Shown: positions 57,031-64,000 of the stretch, one piece after another
Position numbering within the stretch: position 1 is the first letter of the stretch
How the letters are laid out: each line of letters starts with the position of its first letter
NCBI GenBank assembly: GCA_028713915.1
Contig: JAQTNK010000019.1
Span: 1-64,000 of the forward strand
Origin: Rhodocyclaceae bacterium
Lineage (GTDB): Bacteria > Pseudomonadota > Gammaproteobacteria > Burkholderiales > Rhodocyclaceae
Reading direction: 5' to 3'
Length of the DNA: 64,000 nucleotides
Translations under genes and position numbers: made by a program
Notes under the pieces: model-generated
What the model saw: the letters and a program-made list of their open reading frames with translations, nothing else
Databases searched by the model: none
Told to the model about the DNA's origin: nothing

Positions 57031-57207
57031 GACGCGAGCCCCCGCGGAAGAACCTTGCATTGGCATATTCGATCCCGTGCTTGCGGGTGGCTCGATCCCT
57101 GCCCTATCGTTCGTCGCCGGGATCGACGCATGGCGAAGCACCGCACAAGTGCCTGCAATCTATCCCACGCAGCATTCGCGCCGCGTTGATAAAGCATGAA
57201 GAAAACG

Positions 57208-58506
57208 TTAAGAACCAGCCTGGGAGGCAGCGAAGATCAAACGGGCGGAGGTGCCGCGGCCGACGGTGCTATCAATGGCGATTTCCCAGCCGTAGCGGTC
57301 GCAGATGCGTTTGACGAGCGACAGGCCGATGCCGGCGCCGGTGCTGTCCGCGCCCTTGAAATGCTTCTGGAAGACCTTGCCGAGCTCCTCGCCGAGGATT
57401 CCCCTGCCCGTATCGTTCACGGCAATGCCGTTCTCATCGACGACGATGGCGACGGTTCCCGCATCGGTGTGCGTGAAGGCATTGAGGACCAGGTTGGCGA
57501 CGACGATCTTCAGCAAGGTGCCCTCGACGAGAAGCCGAGGATGGCTGCGGCAATCGAATTGCACGGTGGCGTTCGCCCCCACCAGGTGGCGATGGGCATC
57601 GATGGCATCGCGCACCACTTCGCAGACGTCGCAGGGCGTGCTCGGCGCCTCGCGCAAGCTGTCCTCCCGGGCCATCACGAGCAAGGCCGAGGTGATGTCG
57701 ATCATGCCGTCGACGGCGCGCCGAATGCGGTCGATGCGCCCGCGCTCCAATTCGTCCAGGCGCTGATCGTCCTCCATCAGTTCGACGACGCCGCGCACGA
57801 TGGACAGCGGCGTTCGCAGCTCATGGCTGACATCGGTGGTAAAGGCCTGCTCGCGACTGATGAAGGCGCGCATGCGTTTGACATATTCGCCGAAGACTCC
57901 GCTGGCGAGCTTGCCGATTTCGTCGTTGGCGAACTCGACCGCCGCCCCGCCCGACTGCTCCAGCTGGTTCGTGCCGATCAGGCGCGCCAGCTCCGCCACC
58001 GGGGCCACGACGCGGCCGGCCAGCCACCAGCCCAAGCCCGCGGAAACCAGCGCCATGACGAGGATGCCGCCGGCCAGAAAGATGAAGAACTGCTCTTCGC
58101 GCTGACGCTGCCGGGCTTCGTTGAACATCATGACGTAGCGCATGCCGTCGGACTCGACCGCGCTGATGCGGTAGGGAATCCCCGCCACGAGCAGTTGATG
58201 CTTGCCGACGGGCAGATCCAGGACCGGCCGCGGGATATCGGCATGGTCGTCGCCGGGCGCATAGACATAACCGCGGATGCTGATCGTGGCCGGCGGCAGG
58301 GAAGCGGGATTGCGCGCCCGCCGCGACAGGTAATCGTCGAGTTCCGCGCGCAAGGTCTCGTCGATCAGGCGGTCGCTGGTGTGTTGCGCGGCGACGAAAA
58401 CGCCAGCCGACAACAGCAGGCTGACCAGCATGCCGAAGAGGGCGAAGGTCGCGGCGAGGCGAAGGCGAAGGCTGTGGCGCAGGGCACCTGGAGAACCGGA
58501 ACGCAT
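57208..58506 (-). CDS. Sensor histidine kinase, OmpR-partner type
   Basis: 432 aa. Membrane helices at ~18-40 and ~141-163 flank a ~100-residue periplasmic domain. HAMP (~164-215), HisKA 'DVSHELRTPLSIVRG' with the phospho-His, and HATPase with 'NLVLNAFTHT', 'NDTGRGI' and 'GAGIGLSL'. The periplasmic part ('VLDLPVGKHQLLVAGIPYRISAVESDGMRYVM') has no recognised ligand motif. Follows the response regulator by 56 bases on the minus strand. Confidence 0.92.
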   Translation of the reverse strand: MRSGSPGALRHSLRLRLAATFALFGMLVSLLLSAGVFVAAQHTSDRLIDETLRAELDDYLSRRARNPASLPPATISIRGYVYAPGDDHADIPRPVLDLPVGKHQLLVAGIPYRISAVESDGMRYVMMFNEARQRQREEQFFIFLAGGILVMALVSAGLGWWLAGRVVAPVAELARLIGTNQLEQSGGAAVEFANDEIGKLASGVFGEYVKRMRAFISREQAFTTDVSHELRTPLSIVRGVVELMEDDQRLDELERGRIDRIRRAVDGMIDITSALLVMAREDSLREAPSTPCDVCEVVRDAIDAHRHLVGANATVQFDCRSHPRLLVEGTLLKIVVANLVLNAFTHTDAGTVAIVVDENGIAVNDTGRGILGEELGKVFQKHFKGADSTGAGIGLSLVKRICDRYGWEIAIDSTVGRGTSARLIFAASQAGS

Positions 58507-58562
58507 GTCATCCCATTCCCTGACCGCGCCGCGACCGGCCGGAAGCCGCGGCGACTCCCGCG

Positions 58563-59234
58563 CTAGTCATCGCAGAGCTGATAACCGATGCCGCGGTAGG
58601 TCTTGATCAGCGGCTTCTCGGTCGGCAACTCCACGGCATGGCGCAGAAAATGGATGTGCGCGCGCAGCGTGTCCCGGTCGGGCGCGGACTCGCCCCAGAT
58701 CTCCCGCTCCAATTCTTCCCGGCGCACCACGCGCGGCGAGCAGCGCATCAGCATCTCCAGCAGCTTCAGCGAAATCGGCGGCAACTCGATGACGCGCTTG
58801 CCGCGCGTCACCCGCAAGGTGTTCGCGTTGAAGGAAAGATCGCCGACCTGAAGCACCGCGTCGCCGGCGCGGACCTGCGAGCGCCGGACCAGCGCCTGCA
58901 GCCGCGCCTCCACTTCGCGCATGGCGAAGGGCTTGACGACATAGTCGTCGGCGCCTGCCTTGAGGCCCTCGATCTTCTGATTCAGCGAATCGCGCGCCGT
59001 CAGCATCAAGATGGGAATATGGTTGCCGACCTCCCGCAGGCGGCGGCAAACCGTCAGGCCGTCGATGCCCGGCAGCATCCAGTCGAGGATCAGGACGTCG
59101 TAGGTATTCGACACCGCCAGGTGCAGGCCGGAAACGCCGTCCCACGCCATGTCCATGTCGTGGCCTTTGCCCTGAAAGAACTCGTAGATGTTGCGCGCGA
59201 GATCGCGGTTATCCTCGATGAGCAGAATATTCAT
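58563..59234 (-). CDS. OmpR-family response regulator
   Basis: 223 aa from ATG 59234. Receiver with 'LLIEDN', phospho-Asp in 'LILDWMLPG' and lysine 'VVKPF'; C-terminal winged helix with 'SLKLLEMLMRCSPRVVRREELEREIWG' and 'TYRGIGYQL'. First gene of the two-component pair. DNA upstream (59235-59515) has no gene and contains a short palindrome. Confidence 0.94.
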   Translation of the reverse strand: MNILLIEDNRDLARNIYEFFQGKGHDMDMAWDGVSGLHLAVSNTYDVLILDWMLPGIDGLTVCRRLREVGNHIPILMLTARDSLNQKIEGLKAGADDYVVKPFAMREVEARLQALVRRSQVRAGDAVLQVGDLSFNANTLRVTRGKRVIELPPISLKLLEMLMRCSPRVVRREELEREIWGESAPDRDTLRAHIHFLRHAVELPTEKPLIKTYRGIGYQLCDD

Positions 59235-59412
59235 TGCGGGTCTTCGCAAACAGGCGGGGATGGAGGCATGCAATTCCTGTTGTCGGCAGCATTGACGTGG
59301 CGATTCCGGATACAACCGGCGCTAGTCTAATATGGTTCGTGATTGCCAAGTCCACTTGACCGCTGGGCTACGCTCGCGCCGATCGCGGGGCCGGCGCAGC
59401 GTTCGTCGCCGT

Positions 59413-59428
59413 TACCGGTTTACCGGTA
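59413..59428. promoter_or_regulatory. Palindrome in the response-regulator upstream region
   Basis: TACCGGT-TT-ACCGGTA, a perfect 7-2-7 dyad in the gap between the response regulator and the divergent 92-aa ORF. Candidate operator for either; no known consensus recognised. Confidence 0.4.
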
Positions 59429-59515
59429 GCGCGAATACATGATCGCGGGTATGGCAGCGGCGCCGGGGAATCACGAGAATCCACCACTTTTGGCATACGA
59501 TGCGGATCGCCGCGA

Positions 59516-59794
59516 ATGGCAAATGCGAGTGCCCAGATGACAGCGAGTGCAAAGCAGAACGACGGCAAGGCGAAGCGACGCGACGCCGTGAACGCCGTCC
59601 GGTTGATTTGCCTCGACCACGCCACGGCAGCCGCCGCCTCCAGGACTTTCAACCTCTATCCACGCGACCTTGTCGCCGCCAGGAAGCTGCTCGAAGAATG
59701 GCCCCTGTTCAGGGACGCGCCGACCACCGAAGGCGAACGCGTGGACTACCTCTTGGGCATGGGATGGGGAAAACGGCGGCGCCGCGGCGGCTAG
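59516..59794 (+). CDS. Hypothetical small basic protein
   Basis: 92 aa from ATG 59516 (or 59537). Starts with a Lys/Ala-rich segment, then 'NAVRLICLDHATAAAASRTFNLYPRDLVAARKLLEEWPLF', probably helical, and an Arg-rich end. No family recognised. Divergent from the OmpR-type regulator and convergent with the CHAT lipoprotein gene. Confidence 0.5.
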   Translation: MANASAQMTASAKQNDGKAKRRDAVNAVRLICLDHATAAAASRTFNLYPRDLVAARKLLEEWPLFRDAPTTEGERVDYLLGMGWGKRRRRGG

Positions 59795-59806
59795 ATTGAG
59801 CCAGCG

Positions 59807-62188
59807 CTACGACCCGGTCAGCTGGAACGCCGCCCAGAAGAACGGATGCGGGTTCGCGCGCAAGGTTTCCAGCTGGGCGCGCCGCAGCGCCGCGGACTTG
59901 TCGGCACCGCTGCGCAGCGCCGCGTAGAAGGCAGTCATCAGCTGGCCGGTGGCGCGATCGTCCACTTGCCACAGGCTCGCGACGATGGCGCTGGCGCCGG
60001 CGTAGAGGAAGCCGCGCGTCAGACCGACGACGTCGTCGCCGCTCTCGATCGCGCCAAGACCCGTTTCGCAGGCGGAGAGCGTGACGAGATCGGCATTGAT
60101 GCGCATGGCATATAACTCGCCGACCGTGAGCCGGCCGCTGTCCTGGCCGTCGGGCGCCAGCAGCAGCGCCGAATTCAGCGGCGCGGCGGCATCGAACTGG
60201 CCGTGGCTGGCGATGTGGATGAAGCGGAAGCCCGCGGCATACTGCTTGAATGCGGCCTTGCTGGCGGCCTTGCGCGTCAGCGCCCGCGAGCGGGGCATGC
60301 TGCCGGCGACGGACAGCGCTTCGGCCTGGGCAAAAGCCAGGTCGTAGCGCGGATTGCCGAGATCGGGGTTGCCCAGCGCGAGGATCATGCCGGGCTGATC
60401 GGCGCCGCCGGGCTTGAGGAACTTGAGGACGCTGGCGGCGGGCAGCATACGCAGTTCGTGGCGCTGGATGACGAACTGCTTGCCGTCGTACAAGGCATTG
60501 AAAGGCAGGTAGTGGAGCGCGCCGTGGGCGACGATGGTGATCTTGCCGGCGCCGAGCACGGGTTCCAGCGGCCCGATGAGGCGCGCGTACAGGCTTTGGG
60601 CCGGCGCGCGCCAGGCGTCGCTGTCGGCATCTTCGAGCGCCTGGCGGAACGCCTGGATGTCCGCGCCGAGCCCGCCGCCGGCCAGCGTCTGCACGCGGAT
60701 GGCCGCGGCGGTGACGACGAAGGCATAGAGGTCGTCGCCGCCCGCGCCGTAGTAGTACTCGACCAGCGACTCGGTCGGCTGCAGGCGGCGCTGGATTTCC
60801 GGCAGGCCCAGCGCCGTCACCGATACCAGCGATGCGAGTTCCGGCGCCTGTTCCGCCAGTTGGGTGTGCGCCTGCACCGCGACGTTGCGCGTGTGCGCGG
60901 CCGCAGCGCCGCCGTCCAGCGCCCGCGCTTCCAGGTCGGCGGTGTCGACGGCGGCCAGCAACGTATTGACTTGCGCGGCGCTGCCGTCGGCGACGGTGAA
61001 ATCCTTCTGCGTCGCCAGCATGTCCACCAGGGCGCGGGCCTTGGCGCGCTCGACGTACTCGAATGCCTCGGCGTCGCGGCGCTCGGCCACCAGCAGGCGC
61101 ACGACGTCCTCGTACACTTTCTGCTTGCTGCCGATGAATCCGATCTTGCTGGCCTCGGTGTTGAGGCTGGCGCGCTGGCGCTCGATCACCTCGATGGCGC
61201 GGGCGTAGAAATCGATGGCTTCGCCGCGGCGGCCGAGCCGCTCGGCGATGCGGCCGCGGTCGTAGAGCACGATCCAGTAGAAGTCGCCGTTCTCGCGCGT
61301 CGTCGGCTGTTCCAGCATCCAGTCGTAGCCGCTCATGGCCTCGGCGATGCGTCCGGTTTCCAGTTCGCTCTTGTGGCGCATGAAGCGGCGCTGGATCTGC
61401 TGGAAGGCGAACAGGCTGCCGCCTTCCAGCGCGGCGCCGCCCGACACGGCGTCGGCCATGGCGCGGAAGAAGGAATTGTCGTCTTCCTGAATCACCGCGT
61501 AGGCGCGCGCATAGTCGCCCAGCGCCAGGTAGGCGCGGGAGAGGAACACCTGCTTGTCGGTCTTCAGCAAGACATACGGATAGGCGGTGCCGACCGCCTC
61601 CAGTTCCTGCGCCCGCGCCAGTCCTGCGGCCTTGTCGCCGGCAAAGGTCAGCGCCAGGCTGAGTATGCCGAGTGCATGAATGCGGGCATAGCGCTCCTGG
61701 TTCCATTGCGTCGGAATGCCGGCGAACATCCTCTTGCCGTAGTCGACGGCGCGCGCGTAGTCGCCCAGGTCCATGTAGGTTTCGGCGCGAATCTCCCACA
61801 GGAAGGGCGATACGTCCTGCTCCAGCGGCACGCCCGCCATGGCCGAGCCCATCTTGGCCAGGCCCATCATTAACGGGCTTTTCTTCGCCATGGCCTCGAG
61901 GTCGGTCATGTTGGTGTCGCCCGCCGCGACGTTCCGTTCCAACTGGTCGAGACAAGGCGTCAACTTGTCATAGCGCTTGAGCTTCGCGTAGGACATGCAC
62001 AGCGGCGCAAGCTTGGCGGTCTTCGCCGTATTGACGTCGGGAACCTCGGCCGCGGCCTGCTTCTCCATCTCGCCGTAGCGGCCGGCCATCATGGCCCGGT
62101 CGCGGTCGGTCATCATGTCGGTGGCGCAGCCGGACAGCAGCAGGGCCGCGACGAGCGCAAATGCGAAAGCGTACCGCGACGTATTCAT
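59807..62188 (-). CDS. CHAT-domain (caspase-like) protease lipoprotein with TPR-like repeats
   Basis: 793 aa. Signal peptide with lipobox 'LLLSGC' (Cys21), so anchored in the envelope. Residues ~50-390 are helical repeats of TPR type ('ETYMDLGDYARAVDYGKRMF', 'RAYLALGDYARAYAVI', 'RGRIAERLGRRGEAIDFYARAIEV'). The CHAT domain (~540-793) has the histidine in 'FIHIASHGQF' (His662) and the cysteine in 'TLSACETGLG' (Cys707), the caspase-type dyad, both intact. The C-terminus 'HPFFWAAFQLTG' is typical of CHAT proteins. Substrate unknown. A small membrane protein gene lies 54 bases upstream. Confidence 0.92.
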   Translation of the reverse strand: MNTSRYAFAFALVAALLLSGCATDMMTDRDRAMMAGRYGEMEKQAAAEVPDVNTAKTAKLAPLCMSYAKLKRYDKLTPCLDQLERNVAAGDTNMTDLEAMAKKSPLMMGLAKMGSAMAGVPLEQDVSPFLWEIRAETYMDLGDYARAVDYGKRMFAGIPTQWNQERYARIHALGILSLALTFAGDKAAGLARAQELEAVGTAYPYVLLKTDKQVFLSRAYLALGDYARAYAVIQEDDNSFFRAMADAVSGGAALEGGSLFAFQQIQRRFMRHKSELETGRIAEAMSGYDWMLEQPTTRENGDFYWIVLYDRGRIAERLGRRGEAIDFYARAIEVIERQRASLNTEASKIGFIGSKQKVYEDVVRLLVAERRDAEAFEYVERAKARALVDMLATQKDFTVADGSAAQVNTLLAAVDTADLEARALDGGAAAAHTRNVAVQAHTQLAEQAPELASLVSVTALGLPEIQRRLQPTESLVEYYYGAGGDDLYAFVVTAAAIRVQTLAGGGLGADIQAFRQALEDADSDAWRAPAQSLYARLIGPLEPVLGAGKITIVAHGALHYLPFNALYDGKQFVIQRHELRMLPAASVLKFLKPGGADQPGMILALGNPDLGNPRYDLAFAQAEALSVAGSMPRSRALTRKAASKAAFKQYAAGFRFIHIASHGQFDAAAPLNSALLLAPDGQDSGRLTVGELYAMRINADLVTLSACETGLGAIESGDDVVGLTRGFLYAGASAIVASLWQVDDRATGQLMTAFYAALRSGADKSAALRRAQLETLRANPHPFFWAAFQLTGS

Positions 62189-62242
62189 TCTTCGCTCCCC
62201 GAAAAGCGTGAACCTGCGTTTGCCGGCGCGCCCGGCCGCCGC

Positions 62243-62452
62243 TCAGTGGTCGTCCGGCGCCCCCGGAGCCGTGATGTTCGCGCCCGGCATCGTGCGCTGT
62301 CCGTAATCCTCGATCACGAACATCATGTAGATCAAGCCGACGATCAGCGCGGCGGCGATCGCGCCGAACAGGAAGTGGTGGTTAGACTTGGCCTTCGCTT
62401 CGGCCTTGGCCTTGGCACTTGCCTCGGCTGGTGCTGCGCTCTTCTGTTCCAT
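62243..62452 (-). CDS. Small single-pass membrane protein, unknown
   Basis: 69 aa: a charged Ala/Lys/Glu N-terminus ('EASAKAKAEAKAKS'), one membrane helix (~28-47, 'FLFGAIAAALIVGLIYMMFV') and a short 'MPGANITAPGAPDDH' tail. GGAGGATATCC precedes the ATG. Its 5' end overlaps the 3' end of the radical SAM gene by 71 bases and it precedes the CHAT lipoprotein gene on the same strand, suggesting an operon. Confidence 0.7.
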   Translation of the reverse strand: MEQKSAAPAEASAKAKAEAKAKSNHHFLFGAIAAALIVGLIYMMFVIEDYGQRTMPGANITAPGAPDDH

Positions 62453-63524
62453 GGATATCCTCCTGCGGTCTTGCCCGAAGCGCGAAGGATACCGGATTTC
62501 GGCGGCCCGTTTCCGCCCGCGCGCCCCGCGCCGCGGCCTGGGCGCGCAGTTGCCCGCAACCGCCGGCGACGTCCTGTCCGGCCGACTGGCGCAGCTTGGC
62601 GAGGATGCCGTGGCGATGCAGATACTGCGACATCGCCGCCGCGCGCGCGGCGCTCGAACGCTCGAACGCGAGGCCGTCGACGGCGTTGTATTCGATGAAA
62701 TTCATGACGGCGTACTTGCCGGCGAGAAGCCTGGCGATGCCGGCCAGTTCCTCGTCGCCGTCGTTCACGCCGGCGAGCAGCGTCCATTGATACTGGATCG
62801 GGTAGCCGGTGGCGCGGGCGTAGCGCTCGCCCAGGTCCACCAGCTCCGCCGGCTCGATGCGCGGGGCGCGCGGCAGCAACTGCGCGCGCAACTCGGCGCG
62901 CGTCGAGTGCAGCGAGAGCGCCAGCGCCGGCTTGACGACGCCGCAGGGCAGGCGCTCGAACACGCGCCGGTCGCCGACGGTGGAGAAGACGAGATTCTTG
63001 TGGCCGATGCCGCCTGCGCGGCCGAGCAGCTCGATGGCGTCGAGCACGTTGTCCAGGTTGTGAGCCGGCTCGCCCATGCCCATGAAAACGACTTTCTTGA
63101 CGGGGCGGCGCGCACGGGCGAGCGCCACCTGGGCGACGATCTCGGCGCTGCCGAGCTGCCGCCGCAGGCCGTCGCGGCCCGTCATGCAGAAGACGCAGCC
63201 GACGGCGCAGCCGACCTGGGTGGACACGCACAGGCCGTCGCGCGGCAACAGCACGCTTTCCGCCGTCTGGCCGTCGGCGAGTTCCAGCAGCAAGCGCGCG
63301 GAACCGTCGTCGCTCGCATGTTCCTCGCGCAGGCGCGCGAGCGCTTGCAGTTGCGCCGTCAGCGCCGGCAGCGCGGCGCGCAACTGCTTGGGCGCCACAT
63401 GCTCACGATTCCTTTCGCCGTCGTCGAGCGGCCGCGCCTGCGTCCAGGCGCGCAGCACGCGCTCTTCGTGGCAGGGCTTGGCGCCGGCAGCGCGCAGGCG
63501 CTGCCGGATCTCGTCAATGCGCAT
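62382..63524 (-). CDS. RlmN/Cfr-type radical SAM RNA methyltransferase (RlmN-like)
   Basis: 380 aa. Radical SAM cluster motif 'CAVGCVFCMTG' (CxxxCxxC), 'VVFMGMGEPAHNLDNV', and a C-terminal catalytic cysteine in 'GGCGQLRAQ'. RlmN enzymes methylate C2 of A2503 in 23S rRNA. The 'FCMTGRDGLRRQL' wording differs from canonical RlmN 'FCATGxxGFxRNL', so this looks like a paralogue with possibly another target. The ~40 residues after 'GQLR' read as out-of-frame composition over the next gene and may be non-functional extension. Confidence 0.85.
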   Translation of the reverse strand: MRIDEIRQRLRAAGAKPCHEERVLRAWTQARPLDDGERNREHVAPKQLRAALPALTAQLQALARLREEHASDDGSARLLLELADGQTAESVLLPRDGLCVSTQVGCAVGCVFCMTGRDGLRRQLGSAEIVAQVALARARRPVKKVVFMGMGEPAHNLDNVLDAIELLGRAGGIGHKNLVFSTVGDRRVFERLPCGVVKPALALSLHSTRAELRAQLLPRAPRIEPAELVDLGERYARATGYPIQYQWTLLAGVNDGDEELAGIARLLAGKYAVMNFIEYNAVDGLAFERSSAARAAAMSQYLHRHGILAKLRQSAGQDVAGGCGQLRAQAAARGARAETGRRNPVSFALRARPQEDIHGTEERSTSRGKCQGQGRSEGQV

Positions 63525-63566
63525 GACAGGGTGCGAATCCTGGCATCGCGGGCCGCGCGCTGAGGG

Positions 63567-64000
63567 CTAGCGCGCCCCGGAATAGTAGCCGGCGCCTTGG
63601 CGCTGGCCGCCGCTGCGGGCCGCCGGCTTGCCGCCGGGGGCTGCGCGCTGGGGCTTGCGCTGGCCGCTGGGCGCCGCGCCGCGCGGCTGGCTGCTGCGGG
63701 CGCCGCCGCCGCGGCCGTTCTGGATCGGCTCCGGGCGGATGCGCGGATCGGGTTCGAAGCCTTCGACGGTGCGCTTCTCGATGTCCTTTTTCAGCAGGCG
63801 CTCGATATCGCGCAGCAGGCGGTGCTCGTCGACGCAGACCAGCGAAATCGCCTCGCCTGAACTGCCGGCGCGGCCGGTGCGGCCGATGCGATGGACGTAG
63901 TCTTCGGCGACGTGCGGCAGCTCATAGTTCACGACATGCGGCAGTTCGTCGATGTCGATGCCGCGGGCGGCGATGTCGGTGGCGACCAGCACCGTCACCT
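63567..64000 (-). CDS. DEAD-box RNA helicase, C-terminal part (partial)
   Basis: The open frame continues beyond the window; the visible ~144 residues hold the end of the helicase core: '[26 protein letters not shown]' (motif V) and '[12 protein letters not shown]' (motif VI), then a ~65-residue Arg/Gly/Gln/Pro-rich basic tail. This tail is characteristic of RhlE-type helicases that act on ribosome assembly or RNA decay. It precedes the RlmN-like gene by 42 bases on the same strand. Confidence 0.92.
   Translation of the reverse strand, partial: VTVLVATDIAARGIDIDELPHVVNYELPHVAEDYVHRIGRTGRAGSSGEAISLVCVDEHRLLRDIERLLKKDIEKRTVEGFEPDPRIRPEPIQNGRGGGARSSQPRGAAPSGQRKPQRAAPGGKPAARSGGQRQGAGYYSGAR

Noticed and set aside
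62382-62496. Frameshift in the RlmN-like gene
   Set aside because: The catalytic 'GGCGQLR' and all upstream motifs are in one frame; the odd tail is better explained by overlap with the next gene.

Overview
The window is a high-GC, gene-dense stretch of bacterial chromosome. Gene content and order (rlmE-ftsH, folP-glmM, greA-carB-carA-dapB, bamE/fur divergent, hrcA-hemH, grpE-dnaK-dnaJ, cysS-TPR-YkuD-ppiA-ppiB-lpxH) point to a betaproteobacterium. The many sensory and c-di-GMP proteins suggest the Rhodocyclales or a close relative, but the family assignment is inference. I see no rRNA, tRNA, CRISPR array, insertion sequence or prophage.

Layout. 1-2508: the end of a GGDEF-type protein converging on glmM, then folP. 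2661-5860: a plus-strand operon whose proteins match the SiaD/SiaA/SiaB/SiaC families (diguanylate cyclase, PP2C phosphatase, GHKL kinase, phospho-switch protein), plus a small zinc-ribbon protein. 5873-8314: an arsenic operon arsR-arsC-acr3-unknown with an 18-bp palindromic operator. 8372-12285: an unknown protein, a large GAF-PAS-GGDEF-EAL protein and a TusA/DsrE-type sulfur-carrier pair. 12379-15425: an intrinsic terminator, ftsH and rlmE, with yhbY divergent. 15522-21292: greA, carB, carA, dapB, with a palindromic repeat between carA and carB. 21303-27514: bamE/fur, recN, nadK, hrcA, hemH and a zinc-ribbon thioredoxin. 27580-30447: a calcium-binding-type protein behind a sigma-28-like promoter and a chemoreceptor carrying a c-type heme motif. 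30484-34355: grpE-dnaK-dnaJ behind a near-perfect sigma-32 promoter. 34445-37238: a short MetE-like methionine synthase, an unknown protein and an Fsr-type exporter. 37245-42287: an NtrC-type two-component system divergent from a sigma-54-type promoter that drives a 72-aa protein and a SulP transporter. 42358-48706: two small proteins, cysS, a TPR protein, an L,D-transpeptidase, two cyclophilins and lpxH. 48708-54262: recQ, hflX, and Sel1, OmpA-type and Pal genes. 54554-59234: a TSUP exporter cassette with a double universal-stress protein, then a second two-component system. 59516-64000: a CHAT-protease lipoprotein, a small membrane protein, an RlmN-like radical SAM enzyme and the end of a DEAD-box helicase.

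The most interesting systems are: (a) the Sia-like phospho-switch controlling a cyclase, with a soluble CBS-domain phosphatase in place of the membrane SiaA; (b) the sensor kinase/NtrC regulator with matched palindromes in front of a GG-N10-GC promoter upstream of sulP; (c) the heme chemoreceptor; and (d) the CHAT lipoprotein locus. An approximately 9.8-kb accessory block (signalling, arsenic, sulfur carrier) lies between ftsH and folP, which are neighbours in many proteobacteria.
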